From an uncultured Lachnospiraceae bacterium (GTDB lineage Bacteria; Bacillota_A; Clostridia; Lachnospirales; Lachnospiraceae): a stretch of DNA of 9,170 bases. Below, in pieces: positions 1-7,439 of the stretch (position 1 is its first letter; every line of letters begins with the position of its first letter). The notes under the pieces were generated by a model that had not been told where the DNA came from, searched no databases, and saw only the letters and a program-made list of their open reading frames with translations. A program made the position numbers and the translations under genes. The stretch lies in assembly GCA_947175285.1 (NCBI GenBank), contig CAMWMM010000169.1:1-9170 (forward strand). The letters are read 5' to 3'.

Positions 1-113
1 GGGTTCAGATGCAGTGGCAATTCACCCCTTATTTGTTTATTTTGTCCAAACTCTGGTTTTAGAAATGGAGTTTCGCAATTCCCTAGACAACATATCGTAA
101 GAGAGGAAAGAAC

Positions 114-986
114 ATGATCAAAGACAGACGGCATCCCGACACCGAGATATTGATTCCCATCGACTTCCTATCCAAAGAAACCTTTACGAGGTATCCGCTT
201 CATGATTTGTTGACCATGACCTTAATCACTGACGGCAAATGGGATTTTTCGTTAAACAATATGGAATATCACTTAGATGCGCCTTTCATTTTATGTCTGA
301 ATGACAAAGATACCTTTTATCTGAAAAATAAAAACCATGATGCTGCCAAAACATTTGTCTTTCAGGCAACTTTTCTTAACACCAGTCTGACTGCGCAGGC
401 TCTTACTGAAAATCAATTTGAAAAAATTGAAGATATGCACGATAGAAATCTGATTCAGATATTTTCACAGCGAAATGAACATTATGCCGGCATGCTTTCC
501 CTAAACGCTCCCTCCGCAATGCAGATTAATACATGGTTGTCCGTCATCGGCTCGGAATGTTTTTCACAAAGCGACGGCAGGTGGACCTGCCGTATCCGAA
601 GGTATCTTCTGCAGATTCTGTATCTTTTAGAAGACGAATTTCTAATGTGTTATGCCGGAAAAAAATCAGAAAAACAGCCAATAGATTATGCATTAGAATA
701 CATCCATAGTAATTATCATCTCGGACTGACTCTGGACGGAATCAGCAAATATGTCGGGCTAAACCGCACCAGTCTCAATAACCGCTGCAGGCAAGTAACC
801 GGCATGACAATCATTCAATATCTGAATCACTATCGCCTAAAAATGGCAGAAGATACGCTTCGGCATACAAATTTGACCCTAAATGAGATTGCTGTATGCT
901 GCGGCTATAATTATGAATCATATTTTGTAAAAGTTTTTACGGAAAAACATGGAATTAGTCCGACGGAGTACCGGAAGCTGTGGTAA
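114..986 (+). CDS. AraC-family transcriptional regulator
   Basis: Probable DNA-binding activator or repressor of 290 residues. The last ~100 residues (about 190-290) are a typical AraC/XylS double helix-turn-helix: the first HTH is around 206-227 (LTLDGISKYVGLNRTSLNNR), the second around 255-278, with the family signature GYNYESYFVKVFTEKHGISP close to the C-terminus. Residues 1-180 form an effector-binding-like part without a recognisable ligand signature; residues ~40-90 look beta-rich and could be a cupin-type fold, which is an inference. The ATG is supported by GAGG seven bases upstream. Family members often control an adjacent or divergent sugar-use operon; here the gene upstream is outside the window, so the target is unknown. 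The neighbour on the right is convergent, with only 18 bases between stop codons and no clear hairpin terminator, only a T-rich stretch at about 995-1006. Family assignment is secure; the ligand is not. Confidence 0.93.
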   Translation: MIKDRRHPDTEILIPIDFLSKETFTRYPLHDLLTMTLITDGKWDFSLNNMEYHLDAPFILCLNDKDTFYLKNKNHDAAKTFVFQATFLNTSLTAQALTENQFEKIEDMHDRNLIQIFSQRNEHYAGMLSLNAPSAMQINTWLSVIGSECFSQSDGRWTCRIRRYLLQILYLLEDEFLMCYAGKKSEKQPIDYALEYIHSNYHLGLTLDGISKYVGLNRTSLNNRCRQVTGMTIIQYLNHYRLKMAEDTLRHTNLTLNEIAVCCGYNYESYFVKVFTEKHGISPTEYRKLW

Positions 987-1004
987 TTTAGAATCTTTTT
1001 TCTT

Positions 1005-1229
1005 TTAAACCCTTATTCCTTTTCCTCTGTGCGGATGGCTTTGGGCATAGACCGCCGCTTCCTCACTGACCTGATCCAAATCCATCTTATCAAAATATTC
1101 TCTACGCCAAAGTGTATAATCAAAGCTGTCTCTTTTAATCATAGCCACAAAACGTTCTGCATCAACAATTCCCAGCTTTTCGACCAAACATGCAAAACCC
1201 GCATCCATAAGTTCTACTGCACTGTTCAT
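1005..1229 (-). CDS. small PIN-partner protein, putative antitoxin
   Basis: A 74-residue soluble, mainly helical protein with acidic and aromatic patches (DAERFVAMIKRDSFDYTLWR in the middle) and a basic tail (PHRGKGIRV). I do not recognise a named family; short proteins with a 'VDAERF...DYT.WR' core are, from memory, often found beside PIN-domain genes. It begins at the end of the PIN gene: the TGA stop and this ATG share one base (TGATG), so the two are translationally coupled. A strong GGAGG lies at 1240-1244 on the minus strand, 10 bases before the ATG. An in-frame TTG just before the ATG (start at 1232, 75 residues) would sit 7 bases from GGAGG and overlap by 4 bases, so it is a real alternative. 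Its position suggests an antitoxin or accessory role for the PIN protein. That is inference; no DNA-binding AbrB, RHH or Phd fold is evident. Confidence 0.72.
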   Translation of the reverse strand: MNSAVELMDAGFACLVEKLGIVDAERFVAMIKRDSFDYTLWRREYFDKMDLDQVSEEAAVYAQSHPHRGKGIRV

Positions 1230-1672
1230 CAATCAACCGCCTCCAATCTTCTTATAAACTCACCCGGTGTCACGATCTGTATGTCCTCTGTCTGATATTT
1301 AAGTAAGCGATCATCCGTAGTAATAAAATAATCGCTTTCCGCTAAAACAGCACAGGCAACATGAAGCGCATCTGCACTTTTAACACCACTCTCCATAATA
1401 TCTCCCGCTATCGCCTTCGCTTCCTCTTCGTTCTCTATCCCTACATAGTATGATTCATTTGCATTCATAAAATCTGCTATCGCCTGTCTTTTGTGGGAAA
1501 ATCTATTCTTTCCATTTTCATACTCCAGCATAAAAGAAGTCACTAAGTCAACTTCTCCTTTTTTTACTATATCCTGAATATGCAGCTTTGCTTCTGTTTC
1601 TAAATGTATCCTAATATATGTCTGATCATCATACGGTCGATTATAACAGCAATTATCCATATATATTTTCAT
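1229..1672 (-). CDS. PIN-domain protein (VapC-like putative toxin)
   Basis: A 147-residue protein filling one PIN domain, a Mg2+-dependent RNase fold used by VapC-type toxins. Visible acidic active-site candidates are D6 in KIYMDNCC, E50 in FMLEYE, D101 in KSADALHVACA and D120/D121 in FITTDDRLL; the spacing and the last two motifs are characteristic of the fold. A longer reading from 1741 (170 residues) exists, but I chose the ATG at 1672. GGAG lies five bases upstream of it (1678-1681), the conserved PIN strand MKIYMD begins there, and a perfect TATAAT at 1721-1726 would place the transcription start inside the longer form. The 74-residue partner follows with overlapping codons, giving a toxin-first order opposite to the usual vapBC. 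The RNA substrate cannot be read from sequence. The fold is confident; action as a toxin is inferred. Confidence 0.88.
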   Translation of the reverse strand: MKIYMDNCCYNRPYDDQTYIRIHLETEAKLHIQDIVKKGEVDLVTSFMLEYENGKNRFSHKRQAIADFMNANESYYVGIENEEEAKAIAGDIMESGVKSADALHVACAVLAESDYFITTDDRLLKYQTEDIQIVTPGEFIRRLEAVD

Positions 1673-1720
1673 AATAACTCCACTCTCTTTCCAAGCAGGC
1701 AGAAATAACACATTCTTTAT

Positions 1721-1726
1721 ATTATA
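1721..1726 (-). promoter_or_regulatory. -10 element of the PIN-module promoter
   Basis: A perfect TATAAT on the minus strand lies about 49 bases upstream of the chosen PIN start at 1672, so the leader would be around 40 bases. The -35 region 16-19 bases further upstream is AT-rich but has no good TTGACA match, so this is a single-element call. It suggests that the PIN pair has its own promoter rather than depending on readthrough from the MATE gene. Confidence 0.5.
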
Positions 1727-1784
1727 TCCGCAGTTTAACATAAAATAATAATACAGTAAAGAAATACCTATTGTTCTGTCATTC

Positions 1785-3161
1785 CTACACCGCCTTTTCT
1801 TCCCACTTCCCCCTCTTATAGAATATAAACGTAATTATCGCACCTATCAGCCATGAAGAAAGAAGCGAAATGAAAACACATTCCTGCCTGCCGTTAGGAA
1901 GTTCAGGCGTTCTTGTCAGGAAAGAAATTCCATACGCAATCGGCACACGGATAAGAATCGTTGTAGCAAGCGAAATCCACATAGGCGTCATCGTATCACC
2001 CGCACCGCGCATCACGCCGGAAAGGCTCTGCGTTACCGCCATCGCGATATAACCGACGGCAAGAATCCCCATCATATTCCGGCTCAGTTCCACCAGTTCC
2101 GACGTATTGGTAAAGATACCCATAAGCGCTTTACCGAAAATAAGAATCAGAGAAGTAATTACGGCAGAAGTCGCAACCGCTATAAGCGTTCCCTGTTTTG
2201 CTCCCTGCTTAACCCTGTCAAGACGTTTTGCGCCGACATTCTGCCCTGCATATGTAGTCATTGCCGTTCCGAAAGAAAAATTCGGCATCATGGCAAACCC
2301 GTCTACACGCATTACAATAACATTCGCCGCAATAAACATTTCTCCAAAGCTGTTCGTCAAAGACTGTACAACAATCATCGCCATGGAAAAAATCGCCTGC
2401 GTAACACCGGAAGGAAGTCCAAGCCAGATAATTTTCTTCGTATACTTTTTCTTTAATTTCATATAGCCGGCATTTATATCGAAAAGCTCTTTCATCTTCA
2501 TTAAGCGAAACAGACACAATAATGCGGAAACTGCCTGTGCGATAACGGTAGCGAGCGCCACACCGTTTACTCCCATGCCCATCTTGGCAACGAACAATAA
2601 GTCCAAAACAATATTAATGACCGTAGAAACCAAAAGATAGGCGAGCGCAGATACGGAATCCCCCAGACCACGCAGTACACCGCCCAAAATATTATAGTAA
2701 GCAAGCCCGATTGACCCGATAAATAATATCAACAGATAAGAATGACACCAGCCGATAATGGATTCCGGCGTACCCAATAGCTCCAACAACGGCCTTGCCA
2801 CCAAAGATGCCACTACCATAACAAATAAAGTGGCAATTCCTGTAAGTGTAATACAGTTGCCGATAGTAATCGATAATTTTTCCCGTTCCTTTGCACCGAA
2901 ATATTGCGATACCATAATTCCGGCACCAACGCTGATTCCTACGAACAAGACAATAAGAAGATTCAAAATCGGTCCGGCACTGCCTACCGCCGCAAGCGCA
3001 TTATCGCCCACATACTTTCCAACCACTACACTGTCTACCGTATTATAAAGCTGCTGCGCAATATTTCCCACTAACATCGGAACCGCAAACAAAACAATTT
3101 TCTGCCACGGCGAACCTTCTGTCATATCTACCGGTTCCATAAATTTTTTAATAAATTCCAT
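1785..3161 (-). CDS. MATE-family multidrug/Na+ (H+) antiporter
   Basis: Integral membrane exporter of 458 residues, the usual length for MATE (NorM/DinF-like) proteins, with about 12 hydrophobic segments forming two six-helix halves. The N-terminus shows FMEPVDMTEGSPWQKI followed by the first helix and the segment QQLYNTVDSVVVGKYVG, which is characteristic of the clostridial MATE group. The second half repeats the pattern around VMRVDGFAMMPNFSFGTAMT and ends in a charged tail (KRGKWEEKAV). The family extrudes cationic drugs or metabolites using Na+ or H+ gradients. An upstream ATG at 3194 would add 11 residues but has no ribosome binding site; the ATG at 3161 has AGGAG seven bases upstream (3169-3173), so it was preferred. 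The gene follows the GH28 gene by 44 bases on the same strand and has no promoter of its own that I can see, so co-transcription is likely. Substrate unknown. Confidence 0.93.
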   Translation of the reverse strand: MEFIKKFMEPVDMTEGSPWQKIVLFAVPMLVGNIAQQLYNTVDSVVVGKYVGDNALAAVGSAGPILNLLIVLFVGISVGAGIMVSQYFGAKEREKLSITIGNCITLTGIATLFVMVVASLVARPLLELLGTPESIIGWCHSYLLILFIGSIGLAYYNILGGVLRGLGDSVSALAYLLVSTVINIVLDLLFVAKMGMGVNGVALATVIAQAVSALLCLFRLMKMKELFDINAGYMKLKKKYTKKIIWLGLPSGVTQAIFSMAMIVVQSLTNSFGEMFIAANVIVMRVDGFAMMPNFSFGTAMTTYAGQNVGAKRLDRVKQGAKQGTLIAVATSAVITSLILIFGKALMGIFTNTSELVELSRNMMGILAVGYIAMAVTQSLSGVMRGAGDTMTPMWISLATTILIRVPIAYGISFLTRTPELPNGRQECVFISLLSSWLIGAIITFIFYKRGKWEEKAV

Positions 3162-3205
3162 GACTCTTCTCCTATCCTTTTTCTTATTCAACATCTTAAA
3201 TCATT

Positions 3206-4735
3206 TTACAAACACCGAATCCTCTCAAGTGTGACACCCTCACAGTCTTTTAGTGAAAACTGCTGCTCCTGATTTCCGTTTCGCCCAATAATCGTAATAT
3301 CCCGGAACGTGATATTTTTTGCCGCATACCCCGGAACGTCAAAGCCATGCACTGTAATTGCGGTATCATGCGACCAAGTTCTGTCTACCTCTAAAATTTC
3401 CCCGCCGACTTCAATATTTTCAAACAAACAATCCTCGAAAACAGGCGGCGTCTTTGCCGGAATACCGTCATCATTATAGCCGACGGAATGCAGCATAATC
3501 TTGGAAGTTTTGCAATCCCGTATATGAATATTCCGCACATATCCGCCGCGCTTCTTCGTTCCTTTGACTTCAATACCGCACAGTGAAGCTTTCACGTCGC
3601 AGTCCCATATTTTAATATCCTCAATTCCTCCCGAGATTTCACTGCCGATGATAATGCCATGTCCGAAAGAACTTACACAGTCGAAAATGCGGATATGCCT
3701 GCAAGGTCTGTTAATGACATTTCCCTCCGGGTTTTTACCGGATTTAATCGCAACGCAGTCATCCTCCGTAAAAAAGTTGCAATCAAAAATCGTACAGTTT
3801 GTGGAAGAATCCGGGTCCCATCCATCCCCGTTCCAGACTCCTTCCGAATAAAACGTGCAGTTATTTGTCACTACATTGTCAGAATATATCATATGCACAT
3901 TCCAGCTTGCACCATTCTTAAGCGTAAGACCGGAAAGCACGATATTCTGGGAATTACTGATGTTAATAAGTCTCGGACGCATTCTGCCGGGAATCGTATC
4001 CTTTGATTCACATTCTTTTATTTTATCTCCGAGCGAAGCAAGATATTCTTTCAGGCGTTCTCTTTCAAACACAATCACACGCTTCGCTAAAGTAACACCG
4101 CCGCTTGCAATCGTCCCTTTTCCGCGGATGATTACGTTACGGCAGTTATAGCCGCTCTCATGGTCAAGTTCTCCCATGTTTAACAGACTGCTGTAGCACT
4201 CCATCTCCGTTCCCTCAAAACGGCTTTTGATTTTGGGCAAATAATCTTCCAGTCTGTCCGTTCCCTGTAAAACAGCGTCTTCTGCCAGATACAATTCCAT
4301 ATCGCTGTGCAGCCGCAGCGCTCCCGTCATAAAAACACCGGCTGGAATGTAAACGGCTTCCGTTTCTTTACAATCGTCTATCGCCCTTTGAATCGCTTCG
4401 GTGTTCATTGTCTGTCCGTCTCCCACGGCAAAATAAGGCGCTTTTGTAATATCAATAAGTGTTTTGGCACGGGCAGTTTTTACCACAATTTGCTCAAATG
4501 ACAGACAATCATCCTGCTCATAAAGCCTTACTTCTATTTGATATTCTGTTTCCGCAGATAATCCATGTAAAGTATAATGGGTCTTTTCTGTTTCACCAAT
4601 CTGCTTTCCCTCACAAAAAATGCGATAGATAAATTTCTCCGGCAGCCTCTCCGGTTTCTCCCAAAATAAAGTAATGGATTCGTTTGTTGTAATATAGTTA
4701 ATTTCATTTGCTTCTTCTTGATTTATATAAACCAT
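3206..4735 (-). CDS. intracellular GH28 polygalacturonase-like glycosidase with N-terminal FnIII domain
   Basis: A 509-residue glycoside hydrolase expected to cleave alpha-1,4-galacturonosyl bonds of pectin fragments. Residues ~10-88 look like a fibronectin type III domain (ITLFWEKPE...YTLHGLSAETEYQIEV). From ~92 the right-handed parallel beta-helix begins with the typical FAVGDGQTMNTEAIQRAI segment. GH28 catalytic motifs are recognisable: WNGDGWDPDS (301-310, equivalent to the NTD motif), EDD (324-326), FGHG (357-360) and EVKGT (389-393, equivalent to RIK). No signal peptide or membrane segment is present, so the enzyme should be cytoplasmic and act on imported oligogalacturonides, as exo-acting bacterial members do; exo-activity is an inference. 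The start has no close Shine-Dalgarno: AAAGGA is ~15 bases away and GGG 10 bases away. No in-frame ATG, GTG or TTG occurs in the ~25 bases upstream. Likely first gene of a GH28-MATE operon read from the promoter at 4824-4852. Confidence 0.92.
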   Translation of the reverse strand: MVYINQEEANEINYITTNESITLFWEKPERLPEKFIYRIFCEGKQIGETEKTHYTLHGLSAETEYQIEVRLYEQDDCLSFEQIVVKTARAKTLIDITKAPYFAVGDGQTMNTEAIQRAIDDCKETEAVYIPAGVFMTGALRLHSDMELYLAEDAVLQGTDRLEDYLPKIKSRFEGTEMECYSSLLNMGELDHESGYNCRNVIIRGKGTIASGGVTLAKRVIVFERERLKEYLASLGDKIKECESKDTIPGRMRPRLINISNSQNIVLSGLTLKNGASWNVHMIYSDNVVTNNCTFYSEGVWNGDGWDPDSSTNCTIFDCNFFTEDDCVAIKSGKNPEGNVINRPCRHIRIFDCVSSFGHGIIIGSEISGGIEDIKIWDCDVKASLCGIEVKGTKKRGGYVRNIHIRDCKTSKIMLHSVGYNDDGIPAKTPPVFEDCLFENIEVGGEILEVDRTWSHDTAITVHGFDVPGYAAKNITFRDITIIGRNGNQEQQFSLKDCEGVTLERIRCL

Positions 4736-4778
4736 ATTGTAATTACCCGTATCCTTTCGCGTATATTCTCACAATAAT

Positions 4779-4810
4779 CAAATACCCCGTTGTTTTCAGC
4801 GGGGTATTTG
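4779..4810. terminator. GC-rich hairpin between M56 gene and GH28 gene
   Basis: A perfect 11-bp inverted repeat, CAAATACCCCG paired with CGGGGTATTTG around a 10-base loop. On the minus strand it lies 59 bases past the M56 stop and is followed by ATTATTGT, a weak U-rich tail, so it can act as the rho-independent terminator of the blaI-M56 operon. On the plus strand it is followed by a T-rich run, but no plus-strand gene ends here. Because the promoter at 4824-4852 fires through it, the same hairpin also lies in the 5' leader of the GH28 transcript. Confidence 0.72.
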
Positions 4811-4823
4811 TGCTCTTTATTTT

Positions 4824-4852
4824 ATTATAGAGAATCCGTAATATCTTTACAA
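4824..4852 (-). promoter_or_regulatory. sigma-A promoter of GH28-MATE operon
   Basis: Read on the minus strand: -35 TTGTAA (4847-4852), exactly 17 bases of spacer, and a perfect -10 TATAAT (4824-4829). Transcription would start near 4817 and give a leader of roughly 80 bases to the GH28 ATG at 4735, with the 4779-4810 hairpin inside it. The -35 begins only 17 bases past the M56 stop codon, so the gene pair is independently transcribed despite sharing the strand with blaI-M56. Confidence 0.68.
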
Positions 4853-4868
4853 GCAGGAAAAGAATTAT

Positions 4869-7439
4869 CTACCAGGGTTTGAGTGTCTCATAAGTATATT
4901 TATCCGCTTCCGATACCATTTCTGTCCGCAGTTCACCATCTTGTGTACTGAGAATCAATTCGCTGTTTTCCAGATACCGTCCCAGATTTTCCGTCCATTC
5001 TGAAAATAAGTCGTCATCATAAGGAATACCTCTGTTATCAAAATAGAAAGAAGAACCCGCTATTAATGCTACTTCGCCATCTTTTGACAGTCGGAACACA
5101 TAATAGTCATACTTACCGAAATCGTCTCTGTCTTCGATATGTAACGTCATAATAAATCCGTAGTCTTCCATATATCCCAGATATATGTTATTCCAGCCTG
5201 CGCGGGAAGTATTAGCCCCTGCGGCATATAGCGAAGTAAATAAATTCTCCTGTTCGGCATTTTTCACAAGCACAATACCTCTGTCACCGCTATTGCCTGC
5301 ATACACTTCAATACGCTCCATGCCTTCGCTATCTCCAACATCCAGATATATCTGATTTTCCATTGTATAATCTGCATCAAGAACCTCCTGTGAAGTCAAC
5401 TGCCTCACCGTCTCTTCACCCTCCACGGCATACCACTTATCATCCGGAGGAGAAGCAAAAGAAATGCCTGCTCCGTAATAATTTTCCAACACCGCTTCCA
5501 CGACAAGACCGTCATGAAACGTCAAGTGCATAGGTGGATTTGAATAAAAAAAGGTCTCCTGCGCCAAATCGGCAAATTCCTCAAAAGGAACTTCTTCATA
5601 CCGAAGAGTTTCCATCTCCCTGTTCACCATAAACTTACAATCCTGTGAAAATGCAAGAAACGGCAGCGTCTCATCCATGTCTTTCATTTTCTCCACCAGA
5701 TAAAGGTCAATTCCCCGCGTACTGCGTGATAAAGAACGCGCATATACCCTACATATACCATCGACAGCGCCGCCTTCCATAATTTCATCAAAAGTCAGTT
5801 CATGCGGCGCATTTTCTATGATTTCACACTCAATGCCATGGCCGAAATTTGCCAGAAAAGTTCTTAACTCATCCGCCGATAGTTCCACCCACACATCATA
5901 GTTAACGGCGTCTACGGAAAGTACGGGAACAGCTGCTAACTGCGTTCTTACCCCGCCATTCGCTACAATGTCATTATAATAATAAATGACAAGCATATCC
6001 CCTTCTTCCGCTTCCTGTGCATAGCCCCACGGAACCGTAAAAAGATAAGTGCCGGAATCGGTACGCTGTATGTCAAATCCCTGTCCCATCACGATAACAC
6101 TCTGCACCGGTATGGAAAACATTGCGGGATAAGTTTCCTGTATCGAAACTTCCTCTCCCTCCGAGAATGTAATCGCAAGCAAATCTCCTGCTTCCGGTTT
6201 TGTAAAATTTTCTATTTCAATATAAGGATATACTTCATCCGCTTCGGGTATCTCCACTTCGCCCAGCCCCGGAATCATAACAACTTCTCTGGATGAATCT
6301 CCTATTTCCGCATATGAAACTACGCCGTAATATACTTCTCCGCTCATATTACCTTTTGTATCATTGCCTCCTGTATTGTCCGCACTATCTAATCCGGCTG
6401 CGTCGTCTGTGCCGACAATACCATCCGCCCCGCTTTCGCTATCAGAGTTTCCCGGATTAGCCGCCAATGCCGCTATCACAGCCACACAGATTAGGGCGGC
6501 AATCCCTATCACAATCTGCGCCGGCTTTTTATATCGAAGTACGTTTTTAATCCGGCCTCCGGTCTCTCCCTCTCCAAAAGCAAGCGGAATATCAAGCCTG
6601 ATTCGCCTGCCGGAAGCAAATGAAAGCAGGGAAGCCGAATATTCTTTCTTCACATTCTCCCCAAGTATTTTAACTACCGTTTCGTCACAGGACATTTCCA
6701 TATCCTTCCCGCTTAAGAAAAAAGCAAGCCAGACAAGCGGATTGAACCAATGCAGGCAAAGTGCAAAATAACCTACAAGCCGCCAGATATAATCCCGTCT
6801 CTTAATATGAATCTGTTCATGCAGTAAAATATAACTCTTTTCCTTTTGCTCCGTTTCGGAAAGCTTGTCAGACGCAAACTGCACCGGAAGATAAATACGC
6901 GGTGCAAAGAAACCGCAGACAAACGGTGTTTCTACCGCTTTCGTAATATAAATATTATCTTCTTCCCATACTGACCCTTTTAGTTTTCCACGCAGTCTCC
7001 AATAAGAAAACACAGCATATAGTGTCATGATAATAATACCAGACAGCCAGATGCATCCGCCAAACCATAATACTATCTGCATAGGATTTACCGACATTTC
7101 CACAGCCGCAGGCGGCAGAGAGCCATTCACGGCATTTTCTATCGCCGGAACCGGCAAATTCAATACCGGCTGCTCCATATATCCAATATTTTCAGGAATA
7201 TACGCTATCTCTCCCTGCTGTGTGGACGGCATTTGCAGAATATTAAAAAATGACATTGCCGAAGAAAAAGAAACTGGGCAAAGCAGCCGGAATAATACGA
7301 CCATCCATAATATGTAAGAAAAAACCTTAGGCATTCTGCGCAGGAGAAAACGCATCAAAAGCACGATACAGATAACAATGCCTGCTGTCAGGCTCATATT
7401 CAGTATTTTGATAAAAGCTGCTTCCCAAAAAGACATCAT
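4869..7439 (-). CDS. BlaR1/MecR1-like M56 metallopeptidase antirepressor with novel C-terminal sensor region
   Basis: Membrane zinc protease of 856 residues, far longer than classical BlaR1 (~600). Helices are visible near 15-57, 118-145, 218-243 and 308-327. The M56 zinc motif HEQIH (207-211) precedes a helix, and SGKDMEMSCDE (243-253) supplies the downstream acidic ligand region. In the BlaR1 paradigm, signal binding triggers cleavage of the partner repressor. Residues ~330-856 should lie outside the membrane. They start with a Gly/Ser/Asp-rich linker and contain no SxxK, SxN or KTG penicillin-binding motifs, so beta-lactam sensing is unlikely. Two blocks stand out: ~368-505, beta-rich, with GLGEVEIPEADEVYPYIEIE, and ~700-800, with AGWNNIYLGYMEDYGFIMTL. 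The gene overlaps blaI by 4 bases (ATGA). The Gly/Glu codons ending blaI provide its AGGGGGAG ribosome site; a second ATG follows immediately, and either may be used. Confidence 0.9.
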   Translation of the reverse strand: MMSFWEAAFIKILNMSLTAGIVICIVLLMRFLLRRMPKVFSYILWMVVLFRLLCPVSFSSAMSFFNILQMPSTQQGEIAYIPENIGYMEQPVLNLPVPAIENAVNGSLPPAAVEMSVNPMQIVLWFGGCIWLSGIIIMTLYAVFSYWRLRGKLKGSVWEEDNIYITKAVETPFVCGFFAPRIYLPVQFASDKLSETEQKEKSYILLHEQIHIKRRDYIWRLVGYFALCLHWFNPLVWLAFFLSGKDMEMSCDETVVKILGENVKKEYSASLLSFASGRRIRLDIPLAFGEGETGGRIKNVLRYKKPAQIVIGIAALICVAVIAALAANPGNSDSESGADGIVGTDDAAGLDSADNTGGNDTKGNMSGEVYYGVVSYAEIGDSSREVVMIPGLGEVEIPEADEVYPYIEIENFTKPEAGDLLAITFSEGEEVSIQETYPAMFSIPVQSVIVMGQGFDIQRTDSGTYLFTVPWGYAQEAEEGDMLVIYYYNDIVANGGVRTQLAAVPVLSVDAVNYDVWVELSADELRTFLANFGHGIECEIIENAPHELTFDEIMEGGAVDGICRVYARSLSRSTRGIDLYLVEKMKDMDETLPFLAFSQDCKFMVNREMETLRYEEVPFEEFADLAQETFFYSNPPMHLTFHDGLVVEAVLENYYGAGISFASPPDDKWYAVEGEETVRQLTSQEVLDADYTMENQIYLDVGDSEGMERIEVYAGNSGDRGIVLVKNAEQENLFTSLYAAGANTSRAGWNNIYLGYMEDYGFIMTLHIEDRDDFGKYDYYVFRLSKDGEVALIAGSSFYFDNRGIPYDDDLFSEWTENLGRYLENSELILSTQDGELRTEMVSEADKYTYETLKPW

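Noticed and set aside
1..40. Possible start of a divergent minus-strand gene at a TTG codon after AAGGGGTG
   Set aside because: Only six codons are visible, the spacing of the GGGG to the TTG is too short, and TTG starts are rare.
82..92. CTAGACAACAT resembling part of the BlaI operator region
   Set aside because: There is no palindrome or second half-site, so the resemblance is probably chance.
2..100. Open frame reading into the window and ending in TAA at 98-100, which could be the 3' end of an upstream gene (…NSLDNIS)
   Set aside because: All three plus-strand frames are open for some distance here, the fragment is only 32 residues and no family is recognisable. A gene end is possible but not supportable.
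1673..1741. Longer N-terminus for the PIN protein starting at 1741
   Set aside because: It contains the TATAAT element, has no ribosome site, and the PIN fold starts exactly at the ATG at 1672, which has GGAG five bases upstream.
2107..2466. Long open frames on the plus strand opposite the MATE, GH28 and M56 genes
   Set aside because: They lie antisense inside clear coding genes, lack recognisable domains and ribosome sites, and have shadow-like composition.
3162..3194. Longer MATE start at 3194
   Set aside because: There is no ribosome site upstream, while AGGAG stands seven bases before the ATG at 3161.
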